Positions 47,045 to 57,186 of a stretch of DNA of 64,000 bases are shown here, piece by piece; position 1 is the stretch's first letter, and the number at the start of each line of letters is the position of its first letter. The notes under the pieces are model-generated. The model was given only the letters and a program-made list of their open reading frames with translations, was not told the origin of the DNA and ran no database searches. Source of the DNA: an uncultured bacterium (GTDB lineage Bacteria; Cyanobacteriota; Vampirovibrionia; Gastranaerophilales; Gastranaerophilaceae); assembly GCA_950022695.1 (NCBI GenBank), contig CATLLN010000002.1, forward strand, positions 1 to 64,000, given 5' to 3'. A program made the translations under genes and the position numbers.

Positions 47045-47078
47045 AAAAAAGGCAAACTATATCAAGTTTGCCTTTTTT
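47045..47078. terminator. Bidirectional terminator
   Basis: Stem AAAAAAGGCAAACT/AGTTTGCCTTTTTT with a 6-nt loop; serves the convergent genes on both sides. Confidence 0.9.
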
Positions 47079-47082
47079 ATTC

Positions 47083-48756
47083 TTAACTTAATGCAATGGT
47101 TTCTTCTTTTACAACATTGCGTTTAACTTTTCGAGTTGCAGTTCTTGGAAGAGGTTCTTTACGAACTACAATATTAACAGGACGTTTATATGGTGCTAAT
47201 TTTATAGCCAAATTTTTAACTTCCTGGTTTATAAAAGCTTCTAACTCTGTTCGATCTGGATATTTTGTAAAAACTTCCTGAGTCGGAACAATTACTGTCA
47301 TGATTTCTTCGGTACCATCTTTTGCCCCGGAAGTTCTTGTAGCGCCAAATACACAAATTTCAGCAAAATTCGGGTTTGTTTCCAAGACAGCTTCTACTTC
47401 TTCAGGAAAAACTTTTTTACCGCCGGACAAAACAATCATATTTTTAATACGACCTGTAATATATAGTCTTCCATCTTCATCAAACTCGGCAATATCACCG
47501 GTATGAAGCCATCCGTCAGGTTCTAAAACTTCATCTGTTTTTTCCTGATTATTATAATAACCTTTCATTACAGAAGGTCCTTTTACTAACAGTTCACCTG
47601 TTTCCGAATCAATTTTGGCTTCGTAAGAATCTAAAACCGGTCCTACAGATAATAGTTTTCTATCATCACCTCTATCAAGGGAAATGATAGGACTTGTTTC
47701 AGATAAACCATAACCTTGGAAAATTTTTATACCAATTCTTTCAAAGAATTCGCCAACAGATGGGTCAAGCGGAGCGCCGCCTGTAATAAAGCCATAAAAA
47801 TTTCCGCCAAACTTTGCAAGAATACTTCTGAACAATTGGCGTTTGATATTATAATCAGTAATATACTCTGCTGCTGAATAAGATTTTTCAAACAATAGTT
47901 TTTCTTCATCAGACCAAGATCTTATATCACTTTCAATTGTTGACTTTAGAAGTTTTAAAAACGCTGGAACTACAATCATAAAATCAATTTTCTTTTCACG
48001 CATATCAGCTAATACATCGTTAGGTTTTAAACTTTGCGGATAAAAAATTGAAGAACCACGATTCAAGAATGAAGAAAACCCTACTGTTAACTCAAATAAA
48101 TGATTCATTGGAAGTATTGATAATAGATTAACAGTTTCATGCGGCAAAATTTCAGGAAGAACTTTATTCATTTCTAAAACTTGAGTTGTCATGTTTCCAA
48201 AAGTTGTCTGAACACCTTTAGGTGCACCTGTTGTACCTGAAGTATAAATAATTAATGCTGTATCACGAAGTGAACGATGACGCCATTTACATTCTCTGCC
48301 TGAAGGAAGTGAATAAATACTTGGAATTTTTGAATCATATTTTGGTTCATCCATCAATACAAGATGCTTAATAGATGGGATTCTTTTCTGTAATTCGAAA
48401 GCTTTTTCAATATTTGCCTGAGATACAGCCATCACCGAAGGCTGACAGCTTGTTAAAATTGACTCAAGCTCATAAATTGTCAACTTATTATCAAGCGGAA
48501 CCGTAACCATACCTGATATTACAGAAGCAAACAAACAAGCACCCATTTCAGGCATAGATTCAGATAAAATTGCCATTTTTTCGCCTTTTTGCATCTGCAA
48601 ATCAGTAATCAAATAACTTGCAAATTGTTTTGCCAACAATCCTAAGCCTTTATAAGTAAGCTCTTTCCATCCATATTTATTTTTTTTACCAAGAGCAATT
48701 CTTTCACCATATAATTTTGTATTTTGGTCTAAAAGCGACAGAACATTTTCTCTCAT
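47083..48756 (-). CDS. AMP-forming acyl-CoA (or acyl-ACP) synthetase
   Basis: 557 residues. ANL-superfamily motifs are complete: IIYTSGTTGAPKGV (P-loop), GYGLSETSPIIS, GWLHTGDIAEFDEDGRLYITGRIKNMIVLSGGKKVFPEEVE, and the C-terminal Lys region PLPRTATRKVKR. It activates fatty acids with ATP. The neighbouring acyl-ACP thioesterase suggests the two handle released fatty acids. A separate TATAAT at 48797-48802 suggests its own promoter. Confidence 0.92.
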   Translation of the reverse strand: MRENVLSLLDQNTKLYGERIALGKKNKYGWKELTYKGLGLLAKQFASYLITDLQMQKGEKMAILSESMPEMGACLFASVISGMVTVPLDNKLTIYELESILTSCQPSVMAVSQANIEKAFELQKRIPSIKHLVLMDEPKYDSKIPSIYSLPSGRECKWRHRSLRDTALIIYTSGTTGAPKGVQTTFGNMTTQVLEMNKVLPEILPHETVNLLSILPMNHLFELTVGFSSFLNRGSSIFYPQSLKPNDVLADMREKKIDFMIVVPAFLKLLKSTIESDIRSWSDEEKLLFEKSYSAAEYITDYNIKRQLFRSILAKFGGNFYGFITGGAPLDPSVGEFFERIGIKIFQGYGLSETSPIISLDRGDDRKLLSVGPVLDSYEAKIDSETGELLVKGPSVMKGYYNNQEKTDEVLEPDGWLHTGDIAEFDEDGRLYITGRIKNMIVLSGGKKVFPEEVEAVLETNPNFAEICVFGATRTSGAKDGTEEIMTVIVPTQEVFTKYPDRTELEAFINQEVKNLAIKLAPYKRPVNIVVRKEPLPRTATRKVKRNVVKEETIALS

Positions 48757-48822
48757 TTATTTCTCCCTTTGCCTAAATATTTTATATCTGAACAGTATTA
48801 TACCATAAAATTACCTATTTGG

Positions 48823-49590
48823 CTATATTTTAGAATATTGAACTTTTATGAAACATAATTCCTGATCTGTCGAAACATTCTTAATAACATGTTCTGTTAT
48901 TAGATTTTCTTTATCATACTTAACTTGTGAAACTATATCTTCTCCATATTGGACATCGTGTTTGAAATAAATATCTATAGTTTTCATAATATGAGAAGCT
49001 CTAAATTCATAATCAAGAACCTCCATTGCCCAGGTAATATAAACTGTATTATTTACATGATTATTAATATCTAAATCATCATATCTTACGTGAAATAACT
49101 TTTCACAATCAACCCTATCTATTTGACGTAATTTACAAAGCTCTAAATCATCTTCCCGTTTTTCAAAACAAGGAAAATCAGGATACGCACTTTGTATATT
49201 TTGGACTGCCTTATTTTCTAAATCTACAATCATCCAAGATGAAACAGCACGGAGCAATCTTTTGCCTGTTAATTTATTAAAAGCTTCAAAATCTCGATAA
49301 GCATTTAACCTTTGGCAGCCACGGCTTTCAGTATGTATAAGAATATCTGATATACGATTCGGATAAGCATCAAACTCAACACGATAACGAATTAAAAACC
49401 ATCCAAATCCTTTCTTATAAAGCTCATCCCAAGAATACTTTTCATCATAATAAGTAATGCTTTTAGCTGCTAAATCCTGCATATAATTAAATAAAACTGC
49501 AGGCTTTAGATTATATTGTCTGTCAATTTCAGAAATAGAAACAGGATAAACACCCGCCAAAGTGGTCTTATCTTTTCCGACATCAATCAT
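48823..49590 (-). CDS. Acyl-ACP thioesterase
   Basis: 255 residues, a double hot-dog protein of the FatA/FatB family. It has FGWFLIRYRVEFDAYP, ESRGCQRLNAYRDFEAF and the second-half active-site segment RYDDLDINNHVNNTVYITWAMEVL with Asn-x-His, followed by a Cys-containing tail. It releases fatty acids from acyl carrier protein. Overlaps the upstream Na/Pi transporter gene by 8 bp. Confidence 0.92.
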   Translation of the reverse strand: MIDVGKDKTTLAGVYPVSISEIDRQYNLKPAVLFNYMQDLAAKSITYYDEKYSWDELYKKGFGWFLIRYRVEFDAYPNRISDILIHTESRGCQRLNAYRDFEAFNKLTGKRLLRAVSSWMIVDLENKAVQNIQSAYPDFPCFEKREDDLELCKLRQIDRVDCEKLFHVRYDDLDINNHVNNTVYITWAMEVLDYEFRASHIMKTIDIYFKHDVQYGEDIVSQVKYDKENLITEHVIKNVSTDQELCFIKVQYSKI

Positions 49591-51352
49591 AAATACTCCT
49601 AGCTATAGGTTCAACAGCATATTTTTGTCTAAATTCATCAACTTTCGCCTGAAACTCTCCGGTTCCTGCTTCTTTTAATTGATTTTTCAAAATATGTTTA
49701 GGAATAAATGAATACATAGACTGAATAATATTTGTTGCAATATTAGAACAGTGGTCTGATATTCTTTCTAAGTCATTTAAAATTTCAGCATATACAAAAC
49801 CGCGTTTAATATGTGATTTGTCTTTCTTCACACGTTTAATATGATTTTTCTTTGCAAAATATGCAATATCATCAACAACCTGCTCCAATGGTTCAACATG
49901 ATATGCTGAATCCAAATCATGTTCAACAAACGCATAAACAGTTACATCAAAAACTTCTTTAACGGCATTTACCACATGTTTTAATTCTTCAATAGTTTCA
50001 GGCGATAATTTCCACTCTTTCCTATGCATTTTTGTTGCAATATTGAGAATATGTATTGCATGGTCTGCAATTTTTTCAAAATCTGAAATTGAAAGTATTA
50101 ATTGCGAAATTTTATTACTGTCTTCATCAGAGAGTTCTCTTGCTGAAAGTTTTTGTAAAAATGATTCCAAAGTATCTTGATATTTATCAATTAAAACCTC
50201 GTTTTTATTAATAACTTCAGCGACTTTAGGATTATATTGTTTTAACATTCTAAAAGACAAAACTAAAGTTTCTCTTGTTATTTTAGCCATAGTTGCAGTT
50301 GTTTTATAACTTTGAGCAACTGCTATAGACGGCGTAAGCAACAAACGTTCATCAAGAATAACTTCTTTATCTTCATTTTTATCTTTAATTACTTTATCAA
50401 CAAACTTTAATAACAAACGGCTTAAAGGGAAGCAAACAAGTACAGTAACAACGTTATATACTGTATGCACTAATGCAATCCCAAAAGGATTTGACATCAT
50501 TTCGAGCTTGTTTACAAAATGAATACAAACTTCGTATAACATAATGAATGCAATAGCACCGGTTATATTAAACACAATATGCATTGCAGCAACTTTTTTG
50601 GCATTAGTATTTACACCAATACTTGATAACATTGCAGTAATACAAGTTCCGATATTTTGTCCTGCAATAATCGGAGCAGCCACAGAATAAGGAATACTTC
50701 CCGTCATAGAAAGAGCCTGAAGCATACCCACAGATGCAGCCGAACTTTGAATAATTGCAGTAACAATTAAACCAACCATAAGTCCCAAGAACGGATTTTT
50801 AAACAAAGTTAAAATATTGGCAAAATTCGGATCATGAGCCAAAGGAGCCATTGATGATGACATCAGCCCCATACCAAACATCAATACTGCAAAACCTATT
50901 AAAAATGAACCGACAGGTTTTCTTCTTGAATAATTATTCTTGGTTGTCATCAAAAGAATTACACCAATTAAGGCTAAAATCGGAGAAAAAGATTCAGGTT
51001 TCAAAAGTCTTAAAAAGAAATTTGTACTTTGAATACCTGACAAACTCAAAATCCACGATGTTGCAGTTGTTCCGATATTTGAACCCAAAGTAATCGCAAT
51101 AGTTTGAGCGAGTTTCATAATTCCGGAGTTTACAAACCCGACAAGCATAACTGAAACAGCAGAAGAACTTTGTACAGCTATAGTCATACCTACACCGAGT
51201 AAAAACCCCTTAAAAGGATTCGAAGTCAATTGAGCCAAAAGCTTTTCTAATTTGCCACCGGAAATTTTTTCTAATCCAGCTGACATAACAATCATTCCAT
51301 ATAAAAAGAACGCCAATCCGCCGCATAAGGTGAATATTGAAAAGACATCCAT
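49583..51352 (-). CDS. Na+/phosphate symporter family (NptA-like) with PhoU-like tail
   Basis: 589 residues. Two inverted QSSSA repeats (IAVQSSSAVSVMLVG and AIIQSSAASVGMLQ) define the Na/Pi-cotransporter fold, with about eight membrane helices. The C-terminal third (about 340-560) is a PhoU-like helical domain. It probably imports phosphate with sodium, and it is first in a run with the thioesterase. ATGGAG precedes the start. Confidence 0.92.
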   Translation of the reverse strand: MDVFSIFTLCGGLAFFLYGMIVMSAGLEKISGGKLEKLLAQLTSNPFKGFLLGVGMTIAVQSSSAVSVMLVGFVNSGIMKLAQTIAITLGSNIGTTATSWILSLSGIQSTNFFLRLLKPESFSPILALIGVILLMTTKNNYSRRKPVGSFLIGFAVLMFGMGLMSSSMAPLAHDPNFANILTLFKNPFLGLMVGLIVTAIIQSSAASVGMLQALSMTGSIPYSVAAPIIAGQNIGTCITAMLSSIGVNTNAKKVAAMHIVFNITGAIAFIMLYEVCIHFVNKLEMMSNPFGIALVHTVYNVVTVLVCFPLSRLLLKFVDKVIKDKNEDKEVILDERLLLTPSIAVAQSYKTTATMAKITRETLVLSFRMLKQYNPKVAEVINKNEVLIDKYQDTLESFLQKLSARELSDEDSNKISQLILSISDFEKIADHAIHILNIATKMHRKEWKLSPETIEELKHVVNAVKEVFDVTVYAFVEHDLDSAYHVEPLEQVVDDIAYFAKKNHIKRVKKDKSHIKRGFVYAEILNDLERISDHCSNIATNIIQSMYSFIPKHILKNQLKEAGTGEFQAKVDEFRQKYAVEPIARSIYD

Positions 51353-51474
51353 TATTTTTTCTCCATTATAAAATTGTAATTTTCGTGTTTCATTTTAACT
51401 TCCAAAAGCTACACAGAAAAATTATCATATAAAGTAGAAAAATTTTCAACAATATAAACCGTAGGACTAGATTC

Positions 51475-52635
51475 TTGTTAAACTTTTTTTACAAGATAAC
51501 AAAATTTATGTTTAGAAGTTTTCATTCTATTATGAAAGCTATAAAAATATTTACCTCAAACGGCAACAGACTTATATCAAAAAAATCCTGTATTCAAAAT
51601 AACAAAAGAAATGGCAAAACCACTATTGTAACTACTAAAGTTGAAACCAATTTTGGCAAAGGTTTAACTACAATCATATCATATCTGGACGAAAACAAAA
51701 GACTCTTAAAAAAAATTATTAGAAAAAAATCCGGCAAAAATATTGAAGAAACTCTTTTTTCTTACACCGGTTCACTCAATACTAAACGTTCTTCACTAAT
51801 AAAAAAACTTGTTAATGGGCATATCAAACAAACAATTATAACCTCAGAAGTCCTTAACAAAAAAGAAAAGCCATTCCTTACCAGAATCAGACTTATAATT
51901 ACTCCCGGCAAAAACGGAGCTCGTCAAGAAACCCAAATTATAGAAGAGTTATCAACAAATAAACACAGAAGATACATCAAAACAACAGCTCAAAGAGATA
52001 AATCCGGAATACTTTATAATAAAACATTAGAAGGAAATATTAACCAATTAAGAAACTTGCGTAAATTTAAATATTTATATTTTTTAAATTATTCTATAAG
52101 AAAATTTTTTAAGTCAATATTTCCCTATGCGAAAGAATTACAACAAGTAAAAAACAAAAAAATTATCTATAAATTTACGGAATTAGATAAAAATGTTGCA
52201 GGCTCAAGTACAAGTTTAGATAAAACCGGAATCTTAAAATTTGATTTAAATAAAATATATACAAAACTTGATATTATTACTCATCTAAACCATGAACTTC
52301 GACATCAATATCAGGAGTCAATAATTGAAAAGTTTGAACAAAAAGGTATAAAAGGATTTTTGATAAGATTTTTCCATCCATTTAAGCATTCCTATGCAAA
52401 AAAATGTAAAAAAGGATTTGAAAACTATATTCAACCAAGCGTTGATATGGAAAAATATAGAAATAATTATATTGAATTTGATGCCAGAATGGCTAGTTAT
52501 AATGCAAACTATGAATACCATACTGAAACATCTATGTTAAATGACTTATTTCCAAATAGCAAGAATCTGTTTTCCCGCGACACAGATTCGTGGAAACTTT
52601 TATCATATATTTTAAATAAAAAATCATCTACTTAA
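51475..52635 (+). CDS. Putative zincin metalloprotease, otherwise unknown
   Basis: 386 residues from a TTG with TAGGA upstream; an ATG 33 nt later (MFRSFHSIMKAIK) is an alternative. The N-terminal 200 residues are basic and beta-rich. The C-terminal third has LNHELRHQYQE, an HExxH zinc motif (residues 273-277), followed about 57 residues later by IEFDARMASYNANYEYH, whose E334 could be the third ligand. This order is typical of zincin-like peptidases. No clear signal peptide. Codon use is very AT-rich. Substrate unknown. Confidence 0.6.
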   Translation: MLNFFYKITKFMFRSFHSIMKAIKIFTSNGNRLISKKSCIQNNKRNGKTTIVTTKVETNFGKGLTTIISYLDENKRLLKKIIRKKSGKNIEETLFSYTGSLNTKRSSLIKKLVNGHIKQTIITSEVLNKKEKPFLTRIRLIITPGKNGARQETQIIEELSTNKHRRYIKTTAQRDKSGILYNKTLEGNINQLRNLRKFKYLYFLNYSIRKFFKSIFPYAKELQQVKNKKIIYKFTELDKNVAGSSTSLDKTGILKFDLNKIYTKLDIITHLNHELRHQYQESIIEKFEQKGIKGFLIRFFHPFKHSYAKKCKKGFENYIQPSVDMEKYRNNYIEFDARMASYNANYEYHTETSMLNDLFPNSKNLFSRDTDSWKLLSYILNKKSST

Positions 52636-55444
52636 TCTTTTTCAATGAAGAAATAAAATTGTTATGTTCTACATCACCATCTACTTTGGTTAGAAAAATT
52701 TGACAATCTTTTTCATCTGCATCTATTTCCGGTAATTGAGAAATCTCAGCTTCGTAATAATCACTGTCATTTCTGCTGCTTAGCGGAATTCTATTAGCCA
52801 GCGAATTAAGTGAAAGATTTCTGAACACTCCATATAAACCTTTTCTTCGATTAGAAAATTTTGTATAAATTCTCAATGCTGCATCCTGATTTTCAAGGTT
52901 ATAAGTTCCGACAATAAAAGAACTTAATTGAGGTGCAAATGATTTTATTTTCATCGGCATCACAATATTATCCTTCAGAATTAAATCGCCATCAATCTGA
53001 TCAAACTTACCTTCCGGAACAGATACCAAATCCGAAACGGTTGAAGGACTAATCATTGTAAGAGGATTCCTAAACAATGCCGCAACTTTCATAACATATT
53101 CAATCAACCCGACTTTTCCGATTACACCTTTGTATACTCTAAATTGAATACGTCCGTTAAGCTTCAATGAATCATCCGTGTTAAGCTCAATAAGTCCGCT
53201 TGCTTTACCTTGAATTTCTTTTGAAAGATTCAACAATGAAGTTGCCATAATATCAGAATTTACTTCTTTTATTCCGAGCCAAATATTATATTTATGATTT
53301 TTTAAATCACAATTGATTTTTGCAGACGATGTGCCTTCTGCTATATCAAACTTATTAGATGTAATTTTCAGCAAACTGTTTTTATCTAATGTCATATTTG
53401 CAACAACATCAGAAAAATGTATATCTTTATAAAAACCTTTTTGAACTTTTAAAATACATTCTTCAATGATTAAATTAGCAAGATCAAAAGTTTGAACATC
53501 ATCATCGTCATCATCAACATCTCCGCCTTGAGCTACAGATTTTGAAATAGCAGCATTAACATCTTGTGCAGCTTCTGTTGGCTGTTGAGCATTAAAGACT
53601 TTTAAATATCTTTCAACATCAATATTATCGACATCAAGAGTAATATTTTTTACGATTACAGGAAACTTGATTTCATTAACAATTGTTCCTGATACATCAT
53701 AAGCTGAACGTCTGTATCTGCCATCAGATTTAATATGCATATTATCTCTGTCGGTTTTAAATTCACCATTTTTTATGAATAGTCTTTGACTTGGAATGCG
53801 AAGATTTTCTACCTTCATATCAGCCTTAATTTTTGGCGGATAACCTTTTTTATTAAGAAAATCAATTTTCCCTGTAAATGTTCCGTTTTTAAATAGCTTT
53901 TGTTTAATCATCATATTTATAAAACCGCTTGGCATAGGTTTAGGAAGTTCCATACCAATACGTTTTACAAAAGTTTCGCCATTTGCAAAATCAATATCTC
54001 CGTGAACACTTACTATCGGAATTTTAACCTGTGTCATATCATCTTCAGGATTACCGGCATAATAATTCAAAGATTTCAAATTAAGCATTGTATCTTCAAA
54101 ATGCATTACAGCAGACATAACTCTGCTAGCTTCATCATTCATAAAGGATTCTTCGCCATCAACAATAAAACCGTTACCTTTTTTGAACCAGAAAAGCCAT
54201 TTTAAATCAATTTTATTATATATAGATTTCAATTTTACTTTTGTTTCAGCCTGACCTTCAATACCAATCGGATAACCAAGCATTTTTGACAGGCAATTCC
54301 TTGCAAAATCATTTGTAACAAGAGCATTACCGACTAAATCCGTATCAACGGATTTCATATAATCATCAACAGTACCTTCAAAATCCATAGTATTAGCAGG
54401 TTTGTTATTATAATATCCTTTGAACTCTTTTAAATAAATCTTTTTGTCATTAAATGAAACTTTACCGTGATTTAACAGCACAGGTAAATCTGCAAACGGA
54501 ATAAGCTTAAATGATAGTTTATTTAAGTCAACAGTACCGTTCATAGCTTTATTATCTGCTTTTATATTAAAATCAAAATCACCTGAGATATCTTTGAAAT
54601 AAATAAGCTGATCGGTTAAATTATTTTCAACAATCTGAGAATCCAAAAGTTCCAAAACTGCAGGAATTTCAAAATTTTTGCCGGATAAAGTAATATCATA
54701 GTTAGCTTTATCATCTACAACTGCACTTAACAACACATTCGAATCGTTTACCTCCACAACAGAATTTTTAACAGAAACTTTTTCCTGATTTTCAATAAAA
54801 ACATTTCCGCCATCAGAAGTTTGAATACGAAGTTTATTCTTATTTTTATTAATATCAACCCCTATATCATAAGTAACTTTTTTCTTATCCGGGTTATCAT
54901 CAATAGTTATATTTTTTGCATCAATTTTTACATGTGTATTTTTATCAACATCATACAAAATATCTGACTGCTTAAGAGTTAAAACAGAATGAAAAATATC
55001 AACATTCCAATCAGTCTTAACCTCTTGTTTAGGTTGCGATTTAAATGCAGGAAGAGCTAAAATTTTTGAAGTATCTGCAAAAATATAATCAATATCAGCA
55101 TTTTTCAAAACAACTTTTTTATTAACAACTTCCGAAAAAGAAAGATTTGCAGCAAAATTTTCAACATCAAGTATTCTTTGTTTGTTGCTTTTAACCGTTA
55201 ATTTATCAACACCAAATCCTACAACAGGTGATAATTCAGTCTTCAAATACGGATTTTCAATATCAATATCTACATAATAAGCCTTTGACGCAATTTCTTT
55301 TACATATGTGATAAGCTTAGGGTTTGAAATCGCCCACGGCAAAACTTTTAAATATGTGAATAATACCAGTCCTGCAAGCACGCCGGCAAATACAGCACTC
55401 ACTGAGCAAAATGTTAAAAATGTTTTCAATCTTCCTTTAATCAT
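52628..55444 (-). CDS. AsmA-like large envelope protein
   Basis: 938 residues from MIKGRLKTFLTFC. One N-terminal membrane anchor (about 8-30), then a long, beta-rich periplasmic body. It contains repeated short beta-hairpin units (NADIDYIFADTSK; GNVFIENQEKVSVKN) and a typical AsmA C-terminal segment (LKLNGRIQFRVYKGVIGKVGLIEYV ... FDQIDGDLILKDNIV). AsmA/TamB-type proteins are thought to carry lipids between the inner and outer membranes. Its 3' end overlaps the putative zincin by 8 bp (convergent). Confidence 0.8.
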   Translation of the reverse strand: MIKGRLKTFLTFCSVSAVFAGVLAGLVLFTYLKVLPWAISNPKLITYVKEIASKAYYVDIDIENPYLKTELSPVVGFGVDKLTVKSNKQRILDVENFAANLSFSEVVNKKVVLKNADIDYIFADTSKILALPAFKSQPKQEVKTDWNVDIFHSVLTLKQSDILYDVDKNTHVKIDAKNITIDDNPDKKKVTYDIGVDINKNKNKLRIQTSDGGNVFIENQEKVSVKNSVVEVNDSNVLLSAVVDDKANYDITLSGKNFEIPAVLELLDSQIVENNLTDQLIYFKDISGDFDFNIKADNKAMNGTVDLNKLSFKLIPFADLPVLLNHGKVSFNDKKIYLKEFKGYYNNKPANTMDFEGTVDDYMKSVDTDLVGNALVTNDFARNCLSKMLGYPIGIEGQAETKVKLKSIYNKIDLKWLFWFKKGNGFIVDGEESFMNDEASRVMSAVMHFEDTMLNLKSLNYYAGNPEDDMTQVKIPIVSVHGDIDFANGETFVKRIGMELPKPMPSGFINMMIKQKLFKNGTFTGKIDFLNKKGYPPKIKADMKVENLRIPSQRLFIKNGEFKTDRDNMHIKSDGRYRRSAYDVSGTIVNEIKFPVIVKNITLDVDNIDVERYLKVFNAQQPTEAAQDVNAAISKSVAQGGDVDDDDDDVQTFDLANLIIEECILKVQKGFYKDIHFSDVVANMTLDKNSLLKITSNKFDIAEGTSSAKINCDLKNHKYNIWLGIKEVNSDIMATSLLNLSKEIQGKASGLIELNTDDSLKLNGRIQFRVYKGVIGKVGLIEYVMKVAALFRNPLTMISPSTVSDLVSVPEGKFDQIDGDLILKDNIVMPMKIKSFAPQLSSFIVGTYNLENQDAALRIYTKFSNRRKGLYGVFRNLSLNSLANRIPLSSRNDSDYYEAEISQLPEIDADEKDCQIFLTKVDGDVEHNNFISSLKKIK

Positions 55445-55484
55445 AACGTAAATTCCCAACATTATTATACCACAATTAAATTCG

Positions 55485-55502
55485 TGATATAATAACAGTA
55501 TG
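55485..55502 (+). promoter_or_regulatory. Extended -10 six bases before the WG-repeat ATG (leaderless geometry)
   Basis: TGATATAAT (55485-55493), 6 nt, then ATG at 55500. No Shine-Dalgarno. Confidence 0.6.
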
Positions 55503-56402
55503 AAAAAGTTATTAATTATAGCAGGAATTTTACTATTAACAGGTTCATCATCGCTTGCAATTGATGATGCTGTTAAGCTTTCAGGAAAAGATTTAATTAC
55601 TTTCAGCCAAAATGAAAAATGGGGTATTAAAGATAAAAACGGAAATATTATAATTGATCCTATATATCTTAAAATGATACGCCTTGGGGATTCGTCCTGG
55701 ATAGTTCAGAATAAAAAACGTAAATTTGGTCTTATAGATAATAAAGGAAATATCCTTGTTCCAATAAAATACAATCATGCAGACCGCGTGGTAAGCAAGT
55801 TCGCAAAATTCGGCAATAATAACGATTACGGTATATATGATGAAAACGGAAAAATAATCGTCAAACCGGAATATTCAAAAATAGATATTTTATACGGACA
55901 AATGTTTTTAACATACAAAAATTATAAATATGGAATTGTTGGTTATGATGGTAAAATCATTCTGGAAAACGATTTTGACGATATTTATATGCCAAAACCT
56001 AACGTAATGAGAATAGAATACGAAGGTAAATGGTATGAATTGGAACAAGTTAATGCGCAAACTTTAACACTCCCTGCCGATGCCAAAACAAATTTAGCAA
56101 CTAAAGAAGATTTAGACCTTAGAAATATTGTTGTAAATACAGGTGTAATGTCAGGTTATTCGGTTTTAACATTTTCTGACTACTTAATAAAAATATTTTC
56201 ATCAATTTCTCCTGCACACGAAGATACAATTGATGAACTGATGCTTTCTCAAGGTGCTGATACAGTAAATATTTTAGTAAAACTTACCTGGATACCAAAA
56301 TATCCTGTCGTTTATGTAAAAAAATATTATGAAAACGTTAGAAACCCAAATAACGGTCCTTTGTCCGGTGTCAGAAAAGAGTTAAAACAGAAAGCGAAAT
56401 AA
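55500..56402 (+). CDS. Secreted WG-repeat protein
   Basis: 300 residues. Signal peptide about 1-20 (ending SSLAIDD). WG repeats cover about 30-180: KWGIKDKNGNIIIDPIYLKM, KFGLIDNKGNILVPIKY, DYGIYDENGKIIVKPEYSK, KYGIVGYDGKIILENDFDD. The C-terminus carries a distinct alpha/beta piece of unknown fold. WG repeats form a propeller-like surface and often mediate binding. Divergent from the AsmA-like gene. The ATG sits at the predicted transcription start. Confidence 0.85.
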   Translation: MKKLLIIAGILLLTGSSSLAIDDAVKLSGKDLITFSQNEKWGIKDKNGNIIIDPIYLKMIRLGDSSWIVQNKKRKFGLIDNKGNILVPIKYNHADRVVSKFAKFGNNNDYGIYDENGKIIVKPEYSKIDILYGQMFLTYKNYKYGIVGYDGKIILENDFDDIYMPKPNVMRIEYEGKWYELEQVNAQTLTLPADAKTNLATKEDLDLRNIVVNTGVMSGYSVLTFSDYLIKIFSSISPAHEDTIDELMLSQGADTVNILVKLTWIPKYPVVYVKKYYENVRNPNNGPLSGVRKELKQKAK

Positions 56403-56408
56403 ACTTTC

Positions 56409-57140
56409 TTAATCTTTAGGTATATTTCGGAAATTTATCCTTGAGCACCAATCAAAACAACCTTTTTCATATATAAATTTAGTCATAAATTCAGCAAATT
56501 GCGGATAATCTTTTCTTTCTTTTGCCATTTCTTCAATGACAAAACGCTCCGAATCATTTCTATATAGACTCATAGGTCTAAAACCTAATTTTTCATAAAA
56601 AGGCTGAGATTCTTTATAAGCGACTAAAAAAACATCTGTAAACCGTTTTTTCGAAGTATTCATAAGCCGGTTTAAAAGTTCATAACCGATATTTGAACCT
56701 CTATATTCAGGTGCAACCGCAATTGAATCAACATATAATGTTCCCGAATCCTTAATTTTTGAAGTTTCCCTCAATGGGCGTGCAAATATTGCAGCCACAA
56801 TCTTTTTAGACTTATTTTTTGCAAGCATAATCGTTGTATAAGGATTATTTATTGATGATTTATAGTTTTTAGCCATTCCTTTGATGTAATCATTATAAAC
56901 AGCCTCATCAAGTGTTGGTTTGCGGCATTTAGTCCAGAAAGGATGCCCCGAAGTATTGGCAAAATTTTCTAAGAAAAATTCAGCAAGTTTTTTATAAAAG
57001 CTATTCTTTGGTATATGTTTATAATTTACCTCTGAGAAATGCAAAACTTCGCCAGAAGTTTTTACATCAAAAGATTTTACCGGTATTCTAAGAGAAGTAA
57101 AAGTATTATTATATCTTGATTGATTGTTATTAATTATCAT
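56409..57140 (-). CDS. GNAT-family N-acetyltransferase
   Basis: 243 residues. An N-terminal extension of about 55 residues (MIINNNQSRYNNTFTSLRIP) precedes the GNAT core. The acetyl-CoA motif A is VDSIAVAPEYRGSNIGYELL (R/Q-x-x-G-x-G/A form RGSNIG), followed by FLVAYKESQPFYEKLGF. Substrate unknown. The ribosome site and start codon are the right arm of a perfect 13-bp hairpin, so translation may be strongly repressed when that stem is closed. Confidence 0.88.
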   Translation of the reverse strand: MIINNNQSRYNNTFTSLRIPVKSFDVKTSGEVLHFSEVNYKHIPKNSFYKKLAEFFLENFANTSGHPFWTKCRKPTLDEAVYNDYIKGMAKNYKSSINNPYTTIMLAKNKSKKIVAAIFARPLRETSKIKDSGTLYVDSIAVAPEYRGSNIGYELLNRLMNTSKKRFTDVFLVAYKESQPFYEKLGFRPMSLYRNDSERFVIEEMAKERKDYPQFAEFMTKFIYEKGCFDWCSRINFRNIPKD

Positions 57141-57168
57141 ACGTTATACCTTAAAAAGGTATAACGTA
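57140..57168 (-). promoter_or_regulatory. Hairpin sequestering the GNAT ribosome site
   Basis: In the mRNA, TACGTTATACCTT pairs with AAGGTATAACGTA, loop TTT. The AAGG Shine-Dalgarno and the A of AUG lie in the second arm. No T-run follows, so it is not a terminator. Confidence 0.65.
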
Positions 57169-57186
57169 TAAAAAGAATAATTTTTG

